From contig NZ_PZKN01000020.1 of assembly GCF_003046795.1 (NCBI RefSeq), positions 1-64,000 of the forward strand: 64,000 nucleotides of DNA. Direction: 5' to 3'. A program made the position numbers and the translations under genes. Every line of letters begins with the position of its first letter. Positions within the stretch are counted from its first letter, which is position 1. This stretch comes from Desulfonatronum sp. SC1 (GTDB lineage: Bacteria > Desulfobacterota > Desulfovibrionia > Desulfovibrionales > Desulfonatronaceae). Of the stretch, positions 25,123-34,371 are shown piece by piece. The notes beneath the pieces are model-generated. The model worked only from the letters and a program-made list of their open reading frames with translations, was not told the DNA's origin and did not search any database.

Positions 25123-25728
25123 TCACGATTGCCGCTCTTGTAGCTTATTCAAAACGAAATCCACGGCGGCCTCCACACATTCTTCCAGGCTGTTCCTGTC
25201 GCTGGCCAGTACCAAGTCCGGATTCTCCGGCTCTTCGTAAGGAGCAGACACCCCTGTGTAGTTCTTGATTTTGCCCTGTCTGGCCAGTTCATACAAACCC
25301 TTGACGTCGCGCTGCTCGCAGACTTCAAGAGGGCATTTGACGTAAACTTCATAAAACCGGCCGCAGTCGATGAGTTGTTTGCAACGTTCCCGGTCTGCAC
25401 GCAGGGGCGAGATGAACGCGGTCAGGCAGACCAGTCCGGCATCCAGAAAGAGCTTGACCATCTCGGAGATGCGGCGAAGATTTTCAGCCCGGCCCTCGGG
25501 CGAAAAGCTCAAATCACTACACAAGCCTTGGCGGACATTGTCTCCGTCAAACACATAGGTCAGCCGTCCCATGGCATGCAGCCGTTCTTCAACTGCATGG
25601 GCAATGGTAGACTTGCCGGAACCGGACAAGCCCGTGAACCACAGGACCATGCTTTTCTGCTGGAGCAGCCGCTGCCTGCTCTCGCGGGTGACGTTTCCCC
25701 TGTAAGGAACGGTGTTGGGACAAGGCAT
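25123..25728 (-). CDS. cysC: Adenylylsulfate (APS) kinase
   Basis: 201 residues from ATG 25728 (AAAGGAGAA upstream). It phosphorylates adenosine 5'-phosphosulfate to PAPS in the cytoplasm. P-loop GLSGSGKST at about 33-41, FDGDNVR, LCLTAFISPLRADR and the lid region KGLYELARQGKIKNYTGV are all present and the length is normal. It stands alone, without cysD/cysN, so PAPS is likely used for sulfation or minor sulfur assimilation (inference). Confidence 0.93.
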   Translation of the reverse strand: MPCPNTVPYRGNVTRESRQRLLQQKSMVLWFTGLSGSGKSTIAHAVEERLHAMGRLTYVFDGDNVRQGLCSDLSFSPEGRAENLRRISEMVKLFLDAGLVCLTAFISPLRADRERCKQLIDCGRFYEVYVKCPLEVCEQRDVKGLYELARQGKIKNYTGVSAPYEEPENPDLVLASDRNSLEECVEAAVDFVLNKLQERQS

Positions 25729-25823
25729 AATACTTTGTTCTCCTTTCAACAACTATCAGCTGACAGGGCAAGGGCAAAAGGACACTATTTACCCATTATG
25801 CGCCTGACGTGTTTTGGGTAGTG

Positions 25824-25843
25824 GCTGGGTCTCTGAGACCAGC
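25824..25843. promoter_or_regulatory. Palindrome in the divergent cysC / delta-60 intergenic region
   Basis: GCTG(G)GTCTC-T-GAGAC-CAGC is a near-perfect 9-bp inverted repeat between the divergent starts of cysC and the delta-60 protein, possibly an operator. The rest of the 434-bp gap is AT-rich near 26040-26110, with a TTGACA-like hexamer at 26035, but I could not assign a -10 with confidence. Confidence 0.3.
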
Positions 25844-26162
25844 AACCAATTCCACAGACCAAATTTCGCTTCGGGACAAATTCCTTTTTTAAAATCGCGT
25901 TGTCAATCTCCGGAATCATTTTTTTCTCACGCCCGCTCTCGCTTGTCGCTAGAATCGCAAGAGTGCTTGTCTCAGCTCATCCGTGTGAAGCTGTCAGCAC
26001 ATGCTATATCCAGACACCCCCCTGAATAGGGGGGGTTGACATATTATTTTTGAATGTGTTGCACTTGGAATAAGATAACAAAATATCCAAAATATGCTTT
26101 TCTTTTGACAAGGACGTTGCCAGGAGGCCAATCTTTTGACCAGGAGAAACAGGGAGTGCTGC

Positions 26163-29100
26163 ATGAATAAGTCTGGTAAAATATTGCATGGAGGCGGGCT
26201 GGTCTGGAAGATGATCCTGGCCTGCACGATTTTATTCCTTGCTTTGTCCGGGCCGCTCCAGGCCCACTCTCCCAGTGACGGATTTGATGCTTTTGTATCA
26301 GGATCAACGCAATATACAAGAATTAACTCTGTGGTTCTGCAGCCTGATGGAAAGATAGTGATCGCTGGAAACTTTACTGAAGTTGATGGACAGAACAGGA
26401 GTCACATAGCGCGTCTGCATCCTGATGGCAGCTTAGATGAAGACTTTGTGCCAGGAGATATTGATGATATTATCTATGGTCTGGCGCTGCAGTCTGATGG
26501 AAAGATAGTGATAGCTGGAGACTTTACTGAAGTTGATGGGCAGGACAGGAGTCACATAGCACGTCTGCATCCTGATGGCAGCCTGGATGAAGGCTTTGTG
26601 CCGGTCGTTATTAATGATTCTATCTATGGTCTGGCGCTGCAGTCTGATGGAAAGATTGTGATCGCTGGAGGCTTTACTGAAGTTGATGGGCAGGACAAGA
26701 CAAAAATAGCACGTCTGCATCCTGATGGCAGCCTGGATGAAGACTTTGTGCCAGCACATATTAATAATATTATCTATGGTCTGGCGCTGCAGCCTGATGG
26801 AAAGATAGTGATTGTTGGAGTTTTTTCTGAAGTTGATGGTCAGGACAGGACAAGAATAGCACGTCTGCATCCTGATGGCAGTCTGGACCAGGGTTTTATC
26901 CCTGACCCCGGAAGCCCGACCGCAGTTTTCAATGCTTATGCTGTAGTTTTGCAACCTGACGGTAAAATTGTCATTTCTTACAGGCGCAGTGCTTTTCCTA
27001 ACCCTAACGAACACCATGTTGTCAGATTGAATCCTGACGGAAGCCTGGATGAGAACTTTGCTGCCAGTATTTATTCGGTTTCAAGTGATCATCTTCGACT
27101 CACTGGACTGGCCCTGCAGCCTGATGGCAGGATCTTTGTTGCGGGAAGAGGCATCAGAGTGGGTAATGATGAGCCACGAGCCATGGTTCGATTAAATCCG
27201 GACGGCAGCATTGATGATCAATTCATAAGTCCGGATTTCCATTTTTCTGGTGCAATGAGAATTCATGACCTTGCAGTTCAGCCGGACGGAAAACTTGTTG
27301 TTGTGGGCAGATTTAGAGAGGTTGATGGCTACAATCCAAACCCTGAACTTGACCCCCAGTGGCTTCCTTCAAACAACATTGTCCGCCTGTATCCTGACGG
27401 TGGACAGGAACTGGACATGCTGGCAGCGGTGCAAGATTCCTTGTCAGGGTGGCTTCGGATAAATGCCCTTGCACTTCAGCCTGACAGCAGCGTTCTTTTG
27501 GGTGGGGATTTTGATGTGTTTTACTATGTTGATGAGGGCTATGGGAGTGGTGTGCAAAGAAGAAGGGCTGCCGGGCTGAAGCCGAATGGATTCCTGGATG
27601 ACGCATTTGATCCAGGTTCGAACCAGAGCATATTTGCCTACGCAGTCCAGCCTGATAACGGGATTATAGTAGGGAAACAAGATTCCATCTCCAGGTGGAA
27701 ACCTGACGGCACCAATGATTCGGGATTCATGGACTGGGACACCAACGGTGCTGTCCGGGCTCTCGCTGTCCAGCCGGACGGCAAGATTCTGGTGGCCGGC
27801 GTCTTCACCGAAATAACCGCTCCCAATAGTGAGAGGTTCCCGCGCAACCGGCTCATCCGACTGGATGAAAACGGATTTCTGGACAACCATTTCCAATTTA
27901 CAGGCAGCAATGGACCCAACCTCAGTGTCTTTTCCCTGGCCCTGCAGCCGGACGGAAAAGTCATTGTGGCAGGCAATTTTACTACATTCAATGGAAATCC
28001 AAACTATAAATATATTGTCCGGCTTAATCCGGACAAGACAGTGGATACAGACTTCAACCCGCCAGACTTGAACGATGGCGTGTATGCACTGGCCCTGCAG
28101 CCGGACGGCAAGATTGTCATTGGAGGGGCTTTTACTACAGTTGCCCCATTTACAAGCCAGCGGCGCATCGCCCGGCTCAATCCGGATGGCAGCCTTGATT
28201 CAGGATTCATGACCGGAATTGTTTCAACCCCCGGCATGAATGCCGATGTCAGGACCCTGGCCCTGCAGACTGACGGCAAAATCTGGGCAGGTGGTAACTT
28301 TACCAGCATAAGCGTTGGTACGGGCTCACAAACAACTAACAGGATCGTCCGTTTGCATCCCAGTGGCAGCCTAGACAAGGCCTTTCCCGCTGGTGCCGAT
28401 GGTGTGCATGGGACCGGGGGGCCAGAGGGAGCCAATGTAAATGCTCTGGCTTTGCAGGCGGATGGAAAGGTGCTGGTAGGAGGCCATTTCACACAACTGC
28501 AAAACGAGGAACGCAGTTGCATTGGCAGGATGATTCAATCCACCGCAACGGAGGCTGCATTTCAGGAACTGTCAGTGAACAGCTCCGGAACTGTTGTTTC
28601 CTGGGATCGCAGCGGTCCTGCTCCTGAGTTCCACAGGGTCAGCTTTGAGCAGTCCGTTGACGGCCAGAATTATACCGCACTTGGACCAGGCTTTTACAAT
28701 CTGGATCAGGGCAGCTGGCAACTGGACGGACTTAGTCTGAACCTGGGAGAAGGTGTCTGGGTCCGGGCCAGGGGGCATTTCTCCACTGGCAGATACAACG
28801 GATCTGGATCCATGCTGGAGTCTGTGCGGTATTTTTCCGGACAGGGAAACCTGCAGGTGAACATTGTTCCGGCCCAGGCCAAGTGGCGCAGGGCAGGTAC
28901 GACTGATTGGAGAAGCAGCGGAGCTATAGAGTATAATGTGCCCTTGGGCACACATACAGTTCAGTTCAGCAGGGTTGCCGGGTGGAACAGCAAAACAAAC
29001 GAGATCTTCAATATCACCTCCGGTGAAAACATTGAACACGTCAACTATACCCAGAATACCAGCCAGCACAGGGTTTCGGTTGCTGCTCCAGGACAAGGCG

Positions 29101-29327
29101 GCACTGTAAGCGGAGGCGGAACATTTGTGCACAATGCATGGGTCACCCTGACTGCCTCGCCTGATCCGGGTTTTGTCTTCAGCCACTGGACTGATGGCGG
29201 CCAGGTCGTGGAAGGCGCCGGGGCCACATACAGTTTTTACCTGACGTCCAATCGCAACCTGACAGCCCATTTTCGCAAGATCATAAGTTTGCCCGGAGTT
29301 ATGATGCTGCTTCTGGATGATGAATGA
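26163..29327 (+). CDS. Secreted delta-60 repeat protein with WRR and InlB-like domains and LPGV-MLLLD tail
   Basis: 1054 residues from ATG 26163 (AGGGAG upstream), with a signal peptide cut near LQA-HS. At least a dozen delta-60 repeats follow (core LALQPDGKIVIAG-FTEVDGQ, then RLHPDGSLDE-F), running from about residue 50 to 790. The first five are almost identical at DNA level, which suggests recent expansion. The fold is expected to be a beta-propeller. Next come a beta-domain (790-900), the WRR domain (AKWRRAGTTDW, about 905-970) and an InlB-like repeat (FSHWTDGG). The tail is ISLPGVMMLLLDDE. Function is unknown; a surface or extracellular structural role is likely. Confidence 0.85.
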   Translation: MNKSGKILHGGGLVWKMILACTILFLALSGPLQAHSPSDGFDAFVSGSTQYTRINSVVLQPDGKIVIAGNFTEVDGQNRSHIARLHPDGSLDEDFVPGDIDDIIYGLALQSDGKIVIAGDFTEVDGQDRSHIARLHPDGSLDEGFVPVVINDSIYGLALQSDGKIVIAGGFTEVDGQDKTKIARLHPDGSLDEDFVPAHINNIIYGLALQPDGKIVIVGVFSEVDGQDRTRIARLHPDGSLDQGFIPDPGSPTAVFNAYAVVLQPDGKIVISYRRSAFPNPNEHHVVRLNPDGSLDENFAASIYSVSSDHLRLTGLALQPDGRIFVAGRGIRVGNDEPRAMVRLNPDGSIDDQFISPDFHFSGAMRIHDLAVQPDGKLVVVGRFREVDGYNPNPELDPQWLPSNNIVRLYPDGGQELDMLAAVQDSLSGWLRINALALQPDSSVLLGGDFDVFYYVDEGYGSGVQRRRAAGLKPNGFLDDAFDPGSNQSIFAYAVQPDNGIIVGKQDSISRWKPDGTNDSGFMDWDTNGAVRALAVQPDGKILVAGVFTEITAPNSERFPRNRLIRLDENGFLDNHFQFTGSNGPNLSVFSLALQPDGKVIVAGNFTTFNGNPNYKYIVRLNPDKTVDTDFNPPDLNDGVYALALQPDGKIVIGGAFTTVAPFTSQRRIARLNPDGSLDSGFMTGIVSTPGMNADVRTLALQTDGKIWAGGNFTSISVGTGSQTTNRIVRLHPSGSLDKAFPAGADGVHGTGGPEGANVNALALQADGKVLVGGHFTQLQNEERSCIGRMIQSTATEAAFQELSVNSSGTVVSWDRSGPAPEFHRVSFEQSVDGQNYTALGPGFYNLDQGSWQLDGLSLNLGEGVWVRARGHFSTGRYNGSGSMLESVRYFSGQGNLQVNIVPAQAKWRRAGTTDWRSSGAIEYNVPLGTHTVQFSRVAGWNSKTNEIFNITSGENIEHVNYTQNTSQHRVSVAAPGQGGTVSGGGTFVHNAWVTLTASPDPGFVFSHWTDGGQVVEGAGATYSFYLTSNRNLTAHFRKIISLPGVMMLLLDDE

Positions 29328-29459
29328 TGGTGATTGATTGTGCTGCCATGTTACAGGAAAGCAAAAGATTTTAACGGTGTTGGGACGGGTTAATGGATAT
29401 AAAAATATGCCTGGTCAACATTCCTGGCATGTAATATTCTTAAACAGGAGTAAAAACAG

Positions 29460-31001
29460 ATGAATAGCAAACTTGTTGTATATCTGACGGTGTTGGTGGC
29501 TGTCCTGTTTGTATGGATACTGGAGCTGCCGGCTGGAGATGTCAAGGCAATGGAAAGACAGGTCAGCAATGATCTGCGCAGGGCTGAAGGTCTGTTCTTT
29601 TCCGGAAAGTTTGAAGATACTGACAGCATGCTGGGCAGTATCGAAGAAATGATCAACAAAATTAAACAGCAAGATCCGGACAATGTACCTGTCAGATCCC
29701 TGGAGCAAAGGCTGAACAGGCAACGCGCTGATCTGAGCCGAAGGTGGTCCGGGCCGGAGACAGAAAAGAAGAGCGTTGAAGCTGAGGTTCAGGCAAGTCC
29801 TCCCAGCAGTATTGACCGGCCGGCTGATCTTCCCCGGAACACCCGCCAGGCGGTTCGTGACCTTGACCGGGCCATCGGTTCCATTGAAACCTCTGATAAA
29901 GACAGGTTGAGCAGGCTCAAGCAGGGCCACAACCTGGATCGTTTAGATACCATCCTGGCAGATATTCAGAGCAAGCTGGATAATCTTCCGGTACTGTTTG
30001 AACAGGTGCAGGCTGCAGCAGATGGTGATGGGGCCTCAGATCATCCTGATATCGGGGAACGCAGAGAAAAGATCAAAAGTGTTGTGCAGTGGGCCGGACA
30101 GGAAATGTCTGAGGTCAGGTCACAGGCTGAGCAGCGCCTGGCCGGAACAAAGAGTGCTGAACAGGACGCAGATGCGTTGCGGACCATCTATCAGGAGTAT
30201 GATGCACAGTATTTTTCTCCCGTAAACAATCTCAGTTATGAACACGCAGTGGAAAAGATAATTGAGGCATTCAACCTTTTTGAAAAGTATTCCGCGGATA
30301 AGGGTCGGATTGAAAAGATGCTCGTCGATTTTGAGAGCAAGTACGGTGACACCCGCCAGCAAGTTGACCAGTCCACAGGTGACATGGCTCATGGCCGGGC
30401 CTGGGAAAATCTGAAAAGGGCCATGGACTCCATGGATCAGGTTCCTGCAAGACTGGCCCAGGGGCTGAAGTCCGCCATTGACCTGGAGCTGGAAATGCTG
30501 CCCAGAAGGCATGATTTTTATCGTCTGGAAAGACATGAAGAAATAGGAAAGCTTGTTTCCTACCAGAAAAAATATGCTCCTCAAGAACCCGGCATGGGAG
30601 ACATTGATGCTGTGCTGGCAAGTGATCTGAAACAATTTGAGCAGGCCATTGATCGTCGTGAGTGGCCTGCATGCCAGGGCAATATATCCGATCGTCAGGG
30701 CGCCCTTGATTATTTCAAACAAACCTGGGGGCAGAATCCGGATCATAATTACCAGGTGCTGGGAACTGTTATTACCGGAGAGTGGTCAGTCCAGGAACGG
30801 GATCTGACCGGAAGGCCTGTCATGTATGGACTGCCAGTGCTATTGGCGGTTCAAAAGCCTGAGGACCGGGCAAAAGGCCTGGCCAGGGTTTTTATCCTGA
30901 CGGTCAGGACTCCGGAAAGTGCCAGTCCTGAAATGAAGCCCCCCTTTACCTCGGATACGGTTGGGGACAGCTATTTTGTACGGGCCAAAAAAATCAAGTA
31001 G
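29460..31001 (+). CDS. Exported or membrane-anchored coiled-coil protein of unknown function
   Basis: 513 residues following AAACAGGAG. The N-terminus is a signal anchor (LVVYLTVLVAVLFVWILELPAG). The body is strongly charged and helical, with heptad-like stretches from about 30 to 370 (for example RQVSNDLRRAEGLF, RLDTILADIQSKLD, DQVPARLAQGLKSAIDLELEML). The last ~100 residues look like a small beta domain (YQVLGTVITGEWSVQERD). I recognise no family. It lies 132 bp downstream of the delta-60 gene on the same strand but lacks the MLLLD tail. Confidence 0.75.
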   Translation: MNSKLVVYLTVLVAVLFVWILELPAGDVKAMERQVSNDLRRAEGLFFSGKFEDTDSMLGSIEEMINKIKQQDPDNVPVRSLEQRLNRQRADLSRRWSGPETEKKSVEAEVQASPPSSIDRPADLPRNTRQAVRDLDRAIGSIETSDKDRLSRLKQGHNLDRLDTILADIQSKLDNLPVLFEQVQAAADGDGASDHPDIGERREKIKSVVQWAGQEMSEVRSQAEQRLAGTKSAEQDADALRTIYQEYDAQYFSPVNNLSYEHAVEKIIEAFNLFEKYSADKGRIEKMLVDFESKYGDTRQQVDQSTGDMAHGRAWENLKRAMDSMDQVPARLAQGLKSAIDLELEMLPRRHDFYRLERHEEIGKLVSYQKKYAPQEPGMGDIDAVLASDLKQFEQAIDRREWPACQGNISDRQGALDYFKQTWGQNPDHNYQVLGTVITGEWSVQERDLTGRPVMYGLPVLLAVQKPEDRAKGLARVFILTVRTPESASPEMKPPFTSDTVGDSYFVRAKKIK

Positions 31002-31056
31002 TAGTTTACTTTTCTGGTTTGTTGAGGAGCATGCTTTGCAGCTTTGTTGATACGTC

Positions 31057-31091
31057 AGACCGCGGATCAGCGCGATGCTGACCTGCGGTCT
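31057..31091. repeat. Imperfect palindrome in a 435-bp gene-poor gap
   Basis: Arms AGACCGC (31057-31063) and GCGGTCT (31085-31091) with a second inner pairing TCAGC/GCTGA can form a long hairpin 56 bp after the coiled-coil gene. There is no T-run, so it is REP-like rather than a clear terminator. The rest of 31002-31436 holds only a 77-codon open frame (31162-31395) without ribosome site or recognisable family. Confidence 0.4.
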
Positions 31092-31436
31092 ACGACTTGC
31101 CGTGTTTAATTAGGTAAACGCAGGTAGTTTCCACATATTTCCGCGGAATGGGCATAAGAAAATGGCCGCTTCGACGGGTTTTGGCTCATTGTTCAAAGCT
31201 TGTTGCGTGGAAGTGAGAGACCTGGACTTCATAGCCGCCCTGAAGCGTATACTTGAGCTTGCAGTATACAAGCTGCGCAGCGCAGGACAATACACAGAGC
31301 AGATATACTTCGCCATGATAACCGCAGTATTCGGGACAGCTATCGCTGTTCTTCGGCTTGAACCAGAAATTATATCAAAGATTGTAGATGGTTGATTGAA
31401 AGACAGCAACCCCGAAAGTTGAGTTGTCTAACTTTT

Positions 31437-32759
31437 CTATTCATCCAAAAGAAGCATCAGTACGCCAGGAAAGGAAACTTTAGGTACAGGGATTGTTTCA
31501 GTGAAATGCATTAATCTTTTTCTTAAGCCGTGAGGAAAATATTCCGCTTCTATGGATGGCTTGTTAAAAAAAGAATAATCTAATGACAACATGATGCTGT
31601 TCTCTGGACGAAAATAATCTCGCCGTGCGTCACATCCTCTATTGCAGTAACTGCTAACAGCTATCCATTCAATGCATGCTGAAATACAGTTAACGCAGCT
31701 CGAGTAAATGTAACCTTCAGTATTATAGACATATTCATCGCAAAGATTCCCAAAAGAGTGCCCAAATTCATGAAGTGCTACCTTTGCTGTGAGTGGCCCA
31801 TTATATGTTGTCGCATAGCTTATCGCGCTATTATAGATGTAATCCGTTCCATACTCCCTGTATCCTCCACCTGAATATATATTAGTGTTATGTATGACGA
31901 TGATTTCGTCATGATAATATCCTGAAAATATAGCTGCATTCATCACTAAGTGTGTATCACAGCATAGCAGTCTGTCAATGCTATGACATCCAGGAGCGCA
32001 GCCAAGATCAGACTTCTGTTGATGAATATGTACATTAATATTCGACTTCAGACTAGAAAAAGGTTGGATTGAAAGTATCAGATTTTTTACTTCGCGTGCC
32101 CGAGAGGTAAATTGGTTCATTTGGCTGTCAGAAAAACCACTAGAAAGAATCAGAATATTGAATCCAGTAGGGCTTGGGAAAGTGTTGCTGTTTTGAAAGA
32201 GACGAGGTGTGCTTTTTTCGTATTGCTGGTGTAATGGGGCCAGGCTCCTGGACTTTACAGGAGTATCTATATCGCCAAGAATGATGGAAACTTGGGTTGC
32301 TTTTTCAAAGTAAGGTGCAACAACGACGGTCTGTATGCGCTCTGGCTTAATTATCGATGGTGAGTTGTCGGGTGGGTGGCCAGGGGGCAACGGAGGGATG
32401 GTTTGATAAGCGGGAAAAATTAAGGGTTCACTAAACAGCACTTCCCCTTTGGCATTGGAAATTACAAGTACAGGCCCAGCTTGCCTTGAAGGTATCTCGG
32501 ACGAGGAGGGAGGCCCAAGCTGGGTGGAAACTTTTTTTCTTGGAAGGCTTCCGGGCTGTAACTCTAGAGCGTCTATTTCATAGTCATCAATGGTTTGGGA
32601 AATAGAGATGACTGCCACGAAACCTGATTGTTCGTGGAAAACCGAATGCTCATTATTGACATCAATTGAACTCAATGCGTGAGCAGGATGGGCGGCCAGG
32701 AAGATGGCAAATGTCAAGGAGAAAACAAGAGCCAAAAAAATGAAGAAAACGTATTTCAT
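31437..32759 (-). CDS. Secreted M64-type (IgA peptidase-like) metallopeptidase with FPGV-MLLLD tail
   Basis: 440 residues with a signal peptide (FFIFLALVFSLTFAIFLAAHPAHA). The zinc site HEFGHSFGNLCDEY matches the M64 pattern HExGHxxxxLxDEY, preceded by FNILILSSGFSDSQMNQF, typical of the family's N-terminal part. The catalytic half is unusually Cys-rich (CAPGCH, LLCCDTH, CVNCISAC, CNRGCD), suggesting disulfides. The tail is VSFPGVLMLLLDE, a one-residue variant. The gene is AT-rich compared with the downstream core genes. The substrate is unknown. Confidence 0.8.
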   Translation of the reverse strand: MKYVFFIFLALVFSLTFAIFLAAHPAHALSSIDVNNEHSVFHEQSGFVAVISISQTIDDYEIDALELQPGSLPRKKVSTQLGPPSSSEIPSRQAGPVLVISNAKGEVLFSEPLIFPAYQTIPPLPPGHPPDNSPSIIKPERIQTVVVAPYFEKATQVSIILGDIDTPVKSRSLAPLHQQYEKSTPRLFQNSNTFPSPTGFNILILSSGFSDSQMNQFTSRAREVKNLILSIQPFSSLKSNINVHIHQQKSDLGCAPGCHSIDRLLCCDTHLVMNAAIFSGYYHDEIIVIHNTNIYSGGGYREYGTDYIYNSAISYATTYNGPLTAKVALHEFGHSFGNLCDEYVYNTEGYIYSSCVNCISACIEWIAVSSYCNRGCDARRDYFRPENSIMLSLDYSFFNKPSIEAEYFPHGLRKRLMHFTETIPVPKVSFPGVLMLLLDE

Positions 32760-33272
32760 GGGTGGTTTCCACGGACAGAAAATGCTGCTTCCCCGGCAAA
32801 AGGTGCTTGCGTCCTTGCGACCTGCTGGTTTCCATTCCTCATCCGCGGCGCAGCAGTGAATTCAGATTATTAAAGCGGGAAGGTGTATCTTCACCAATTC
32901 CAAGGTTGTCAGACCTGCGAAACCGTCTGCGGCTCTTTTTTGAATAAGACTTCATCCTTATAATCCGATCTTCCATAATCCTTTTCCGGATCAATATCAA
33001 CAAGAAGGCAATACGGGTCACAAACGTGGGCGTTCTGGCATGCGGCAATCACGGTCAGTCCCTTCTCTGCCGCATGGGAAGCATATCCAGGACGAAAATA
33101 ACACCCCCCATTGAGATTTTAACCCACTGTGAGCGGACCATGCCGAAGGAAGCGATCTTGCCGTGCCATTTGCCATCATTAAAAGGCAAACAGGCTTTTG
33201 CCGCCATTCTCCAGGGCATTGTGGGCGAACATGAGCCAGTCACGTCCAAGCCAGGCATCCTGTGCCACATAG

Positions 33273-33440
33273 ACGACCATATTGATTGGGATATCGCTAC
33301 CAAGGCTGCGAACCGGAGCTGTATCCCAACACATAGGACACGCATCAACCAAGATGACACTGGACCAGTATGGGCATGTAATGGCAGATGCCAAGAAACG
33401 AGCAATAGAGCGATTACCCAGCTTGAATGAGCTGGTATGA
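33273..33440 (+). pseudogene. C-terminal remnant of a tyrosine recombinase (phage/island integrase)
   Basis: The frame from 33273 to the TGA at 33438-33440 reads AVSQHIGHASTKMTLDQYGH... and ends in LPSLNELV, which is the characteristic integrase C-terminus. The second conserved His lies in IGHAS and the catalytic Tyr in LDQYGH. The frame is closed upstream by TAG at 33270, and the HxxR-containing part is not found in the same frame, so the gene is broken. It ends about 90 bp from the 3' end of tRNA-Ala, a common integration site. In the rest of 32760-33272 I see no supportable gene. Confidence 0.65.
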
Positions 33441-33487
33441 CAAGGGAAACCAAAAAAATGGGAGGTTGACCAAGAGGTTGACCAAAC

Positions 33488-33522
33488 AAAAAAGGGGTTA
33501 GATCGTGTTGATCTAACCCCTT
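33488..33522 (-). terminator. Terminator of tRNA-Ala
   Basis: Perfect 13-bp arms (33492-33504 and 33510-33522) with a 5-base loop. On the minus strand it is followed by a run of T and lies 8 bp beyond the tRNA 3' end. Just beyond it is a short direct repeat GTTGACCAA (33466-33485). Confidence 0.85.
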
Positions 33523-33530
33523 GATTTTCT

Positions 33531-33606
<76 letters not shown>

Positions 33607-33688
33607 GTGCGAAGAGACGGAATCTATTCAAATGGCCGCGGATGTCAAGTGGGTTGAAAGATTTTTTTCCGGGCCGTTGACCAATGGA

Positions 33689-34303
33689 TTACGGCTTGGA
33701 CAGTTTCGTCGCGATTTCAGCGACATGGCGTCCTTGGAAGCGCGCACCTTCCAGTTCGTTTTCGCTGGGCATGCGTTCGCCCTGACCGCCGGCGATGGTG
33801 GAGATACCGTAGGGGGAACCGCCGGTGATTTCATCCATGCGCATCTGGCCCTGAAAGGAATAGGGCAGGCCGACCACCACCATGCCCTGGTGCATCAGGA
33901 AGGGGATGAAGGTCAGGATGGTGGATTCCTGGCCGCCGTGCTGGGTGGCGGAGCTGGTGAACACGCTGCCGGTTTTGCCGATCAGCTTGCCTCCGGCCCA
34001 GAGCCCGCCGGTGGCGTCCAGGAACTGGCGCATCTGGCCGCACATATTCCCAAACCGGGTCGGGGTGCCGAAGATGATCGCATCGGCTTCGGCCAGCTCG
34101 TCCACGGTGCAGACCGGGACCGTCGAGAGTTTCTTTTGGGCGTCCAAAGCGCCCATCTTGGCAAGCACCTCTTCGGAGAGCGTTTCCGGAACCCGACGCA
34201 GTTCAACCGTCGCGCCGGTCACCTGTCCGACTCCCTGGGCCATGGCCTCGGCCAGGGTGTGAATGTGTCCGTACATCGAATAGTAGACGACAAGGGCTTT
34301 CAT
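33689..34303 (-). CDS. wrbA: NAD(P)H:quinone oxidoreductase, WrbA family
   Basis: 204 residues from ATG 34303 (AAAGGAG, good spacing). A flavodoxin-like FMN enzyme that reduces quinones by two electrons. Motifs: [20 protein letters not shown] (phosphate-binding loop), [19 protein letters not shown], and [14 protein letters not shown], diagnostic of WrbA. Length is typical. It is followed upstream on the same strand by the TrmO/aldolase gene. Confidence 0.93.
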   Translation of the reverse strand: MKALVVYYSMYGHIHTLAEAMAQGVGQVTGATVELRRVPETLSEEVLAKMGALDAQKKLSTVPVCTVDELAEADAIIFGTPTRFGNMCGQMRQFLDATGGLWAGGKLIGKTGSVFTSSATQHGGQESTILTFIPFLMHQGMVVVGLPYSFQGQMRMDEITGGSPYGISTIAGGQGERMPSENELEGARFQGRHVAEIATKLSKP

Positions 34304-34371
34304 GGTGGACTCCTTTGAGCTTGAATGTTCGGACAAACGGATTTTGATGTTCGCGATTCCGGCCTGGGAAG

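Noticed and set aside
31162-31395. 77-codon open frame between the coiled-coil and M64 genes
   Set aside because: No ribosome site, no recognisable family and no conserved context; could be a remnant, but unsupported.
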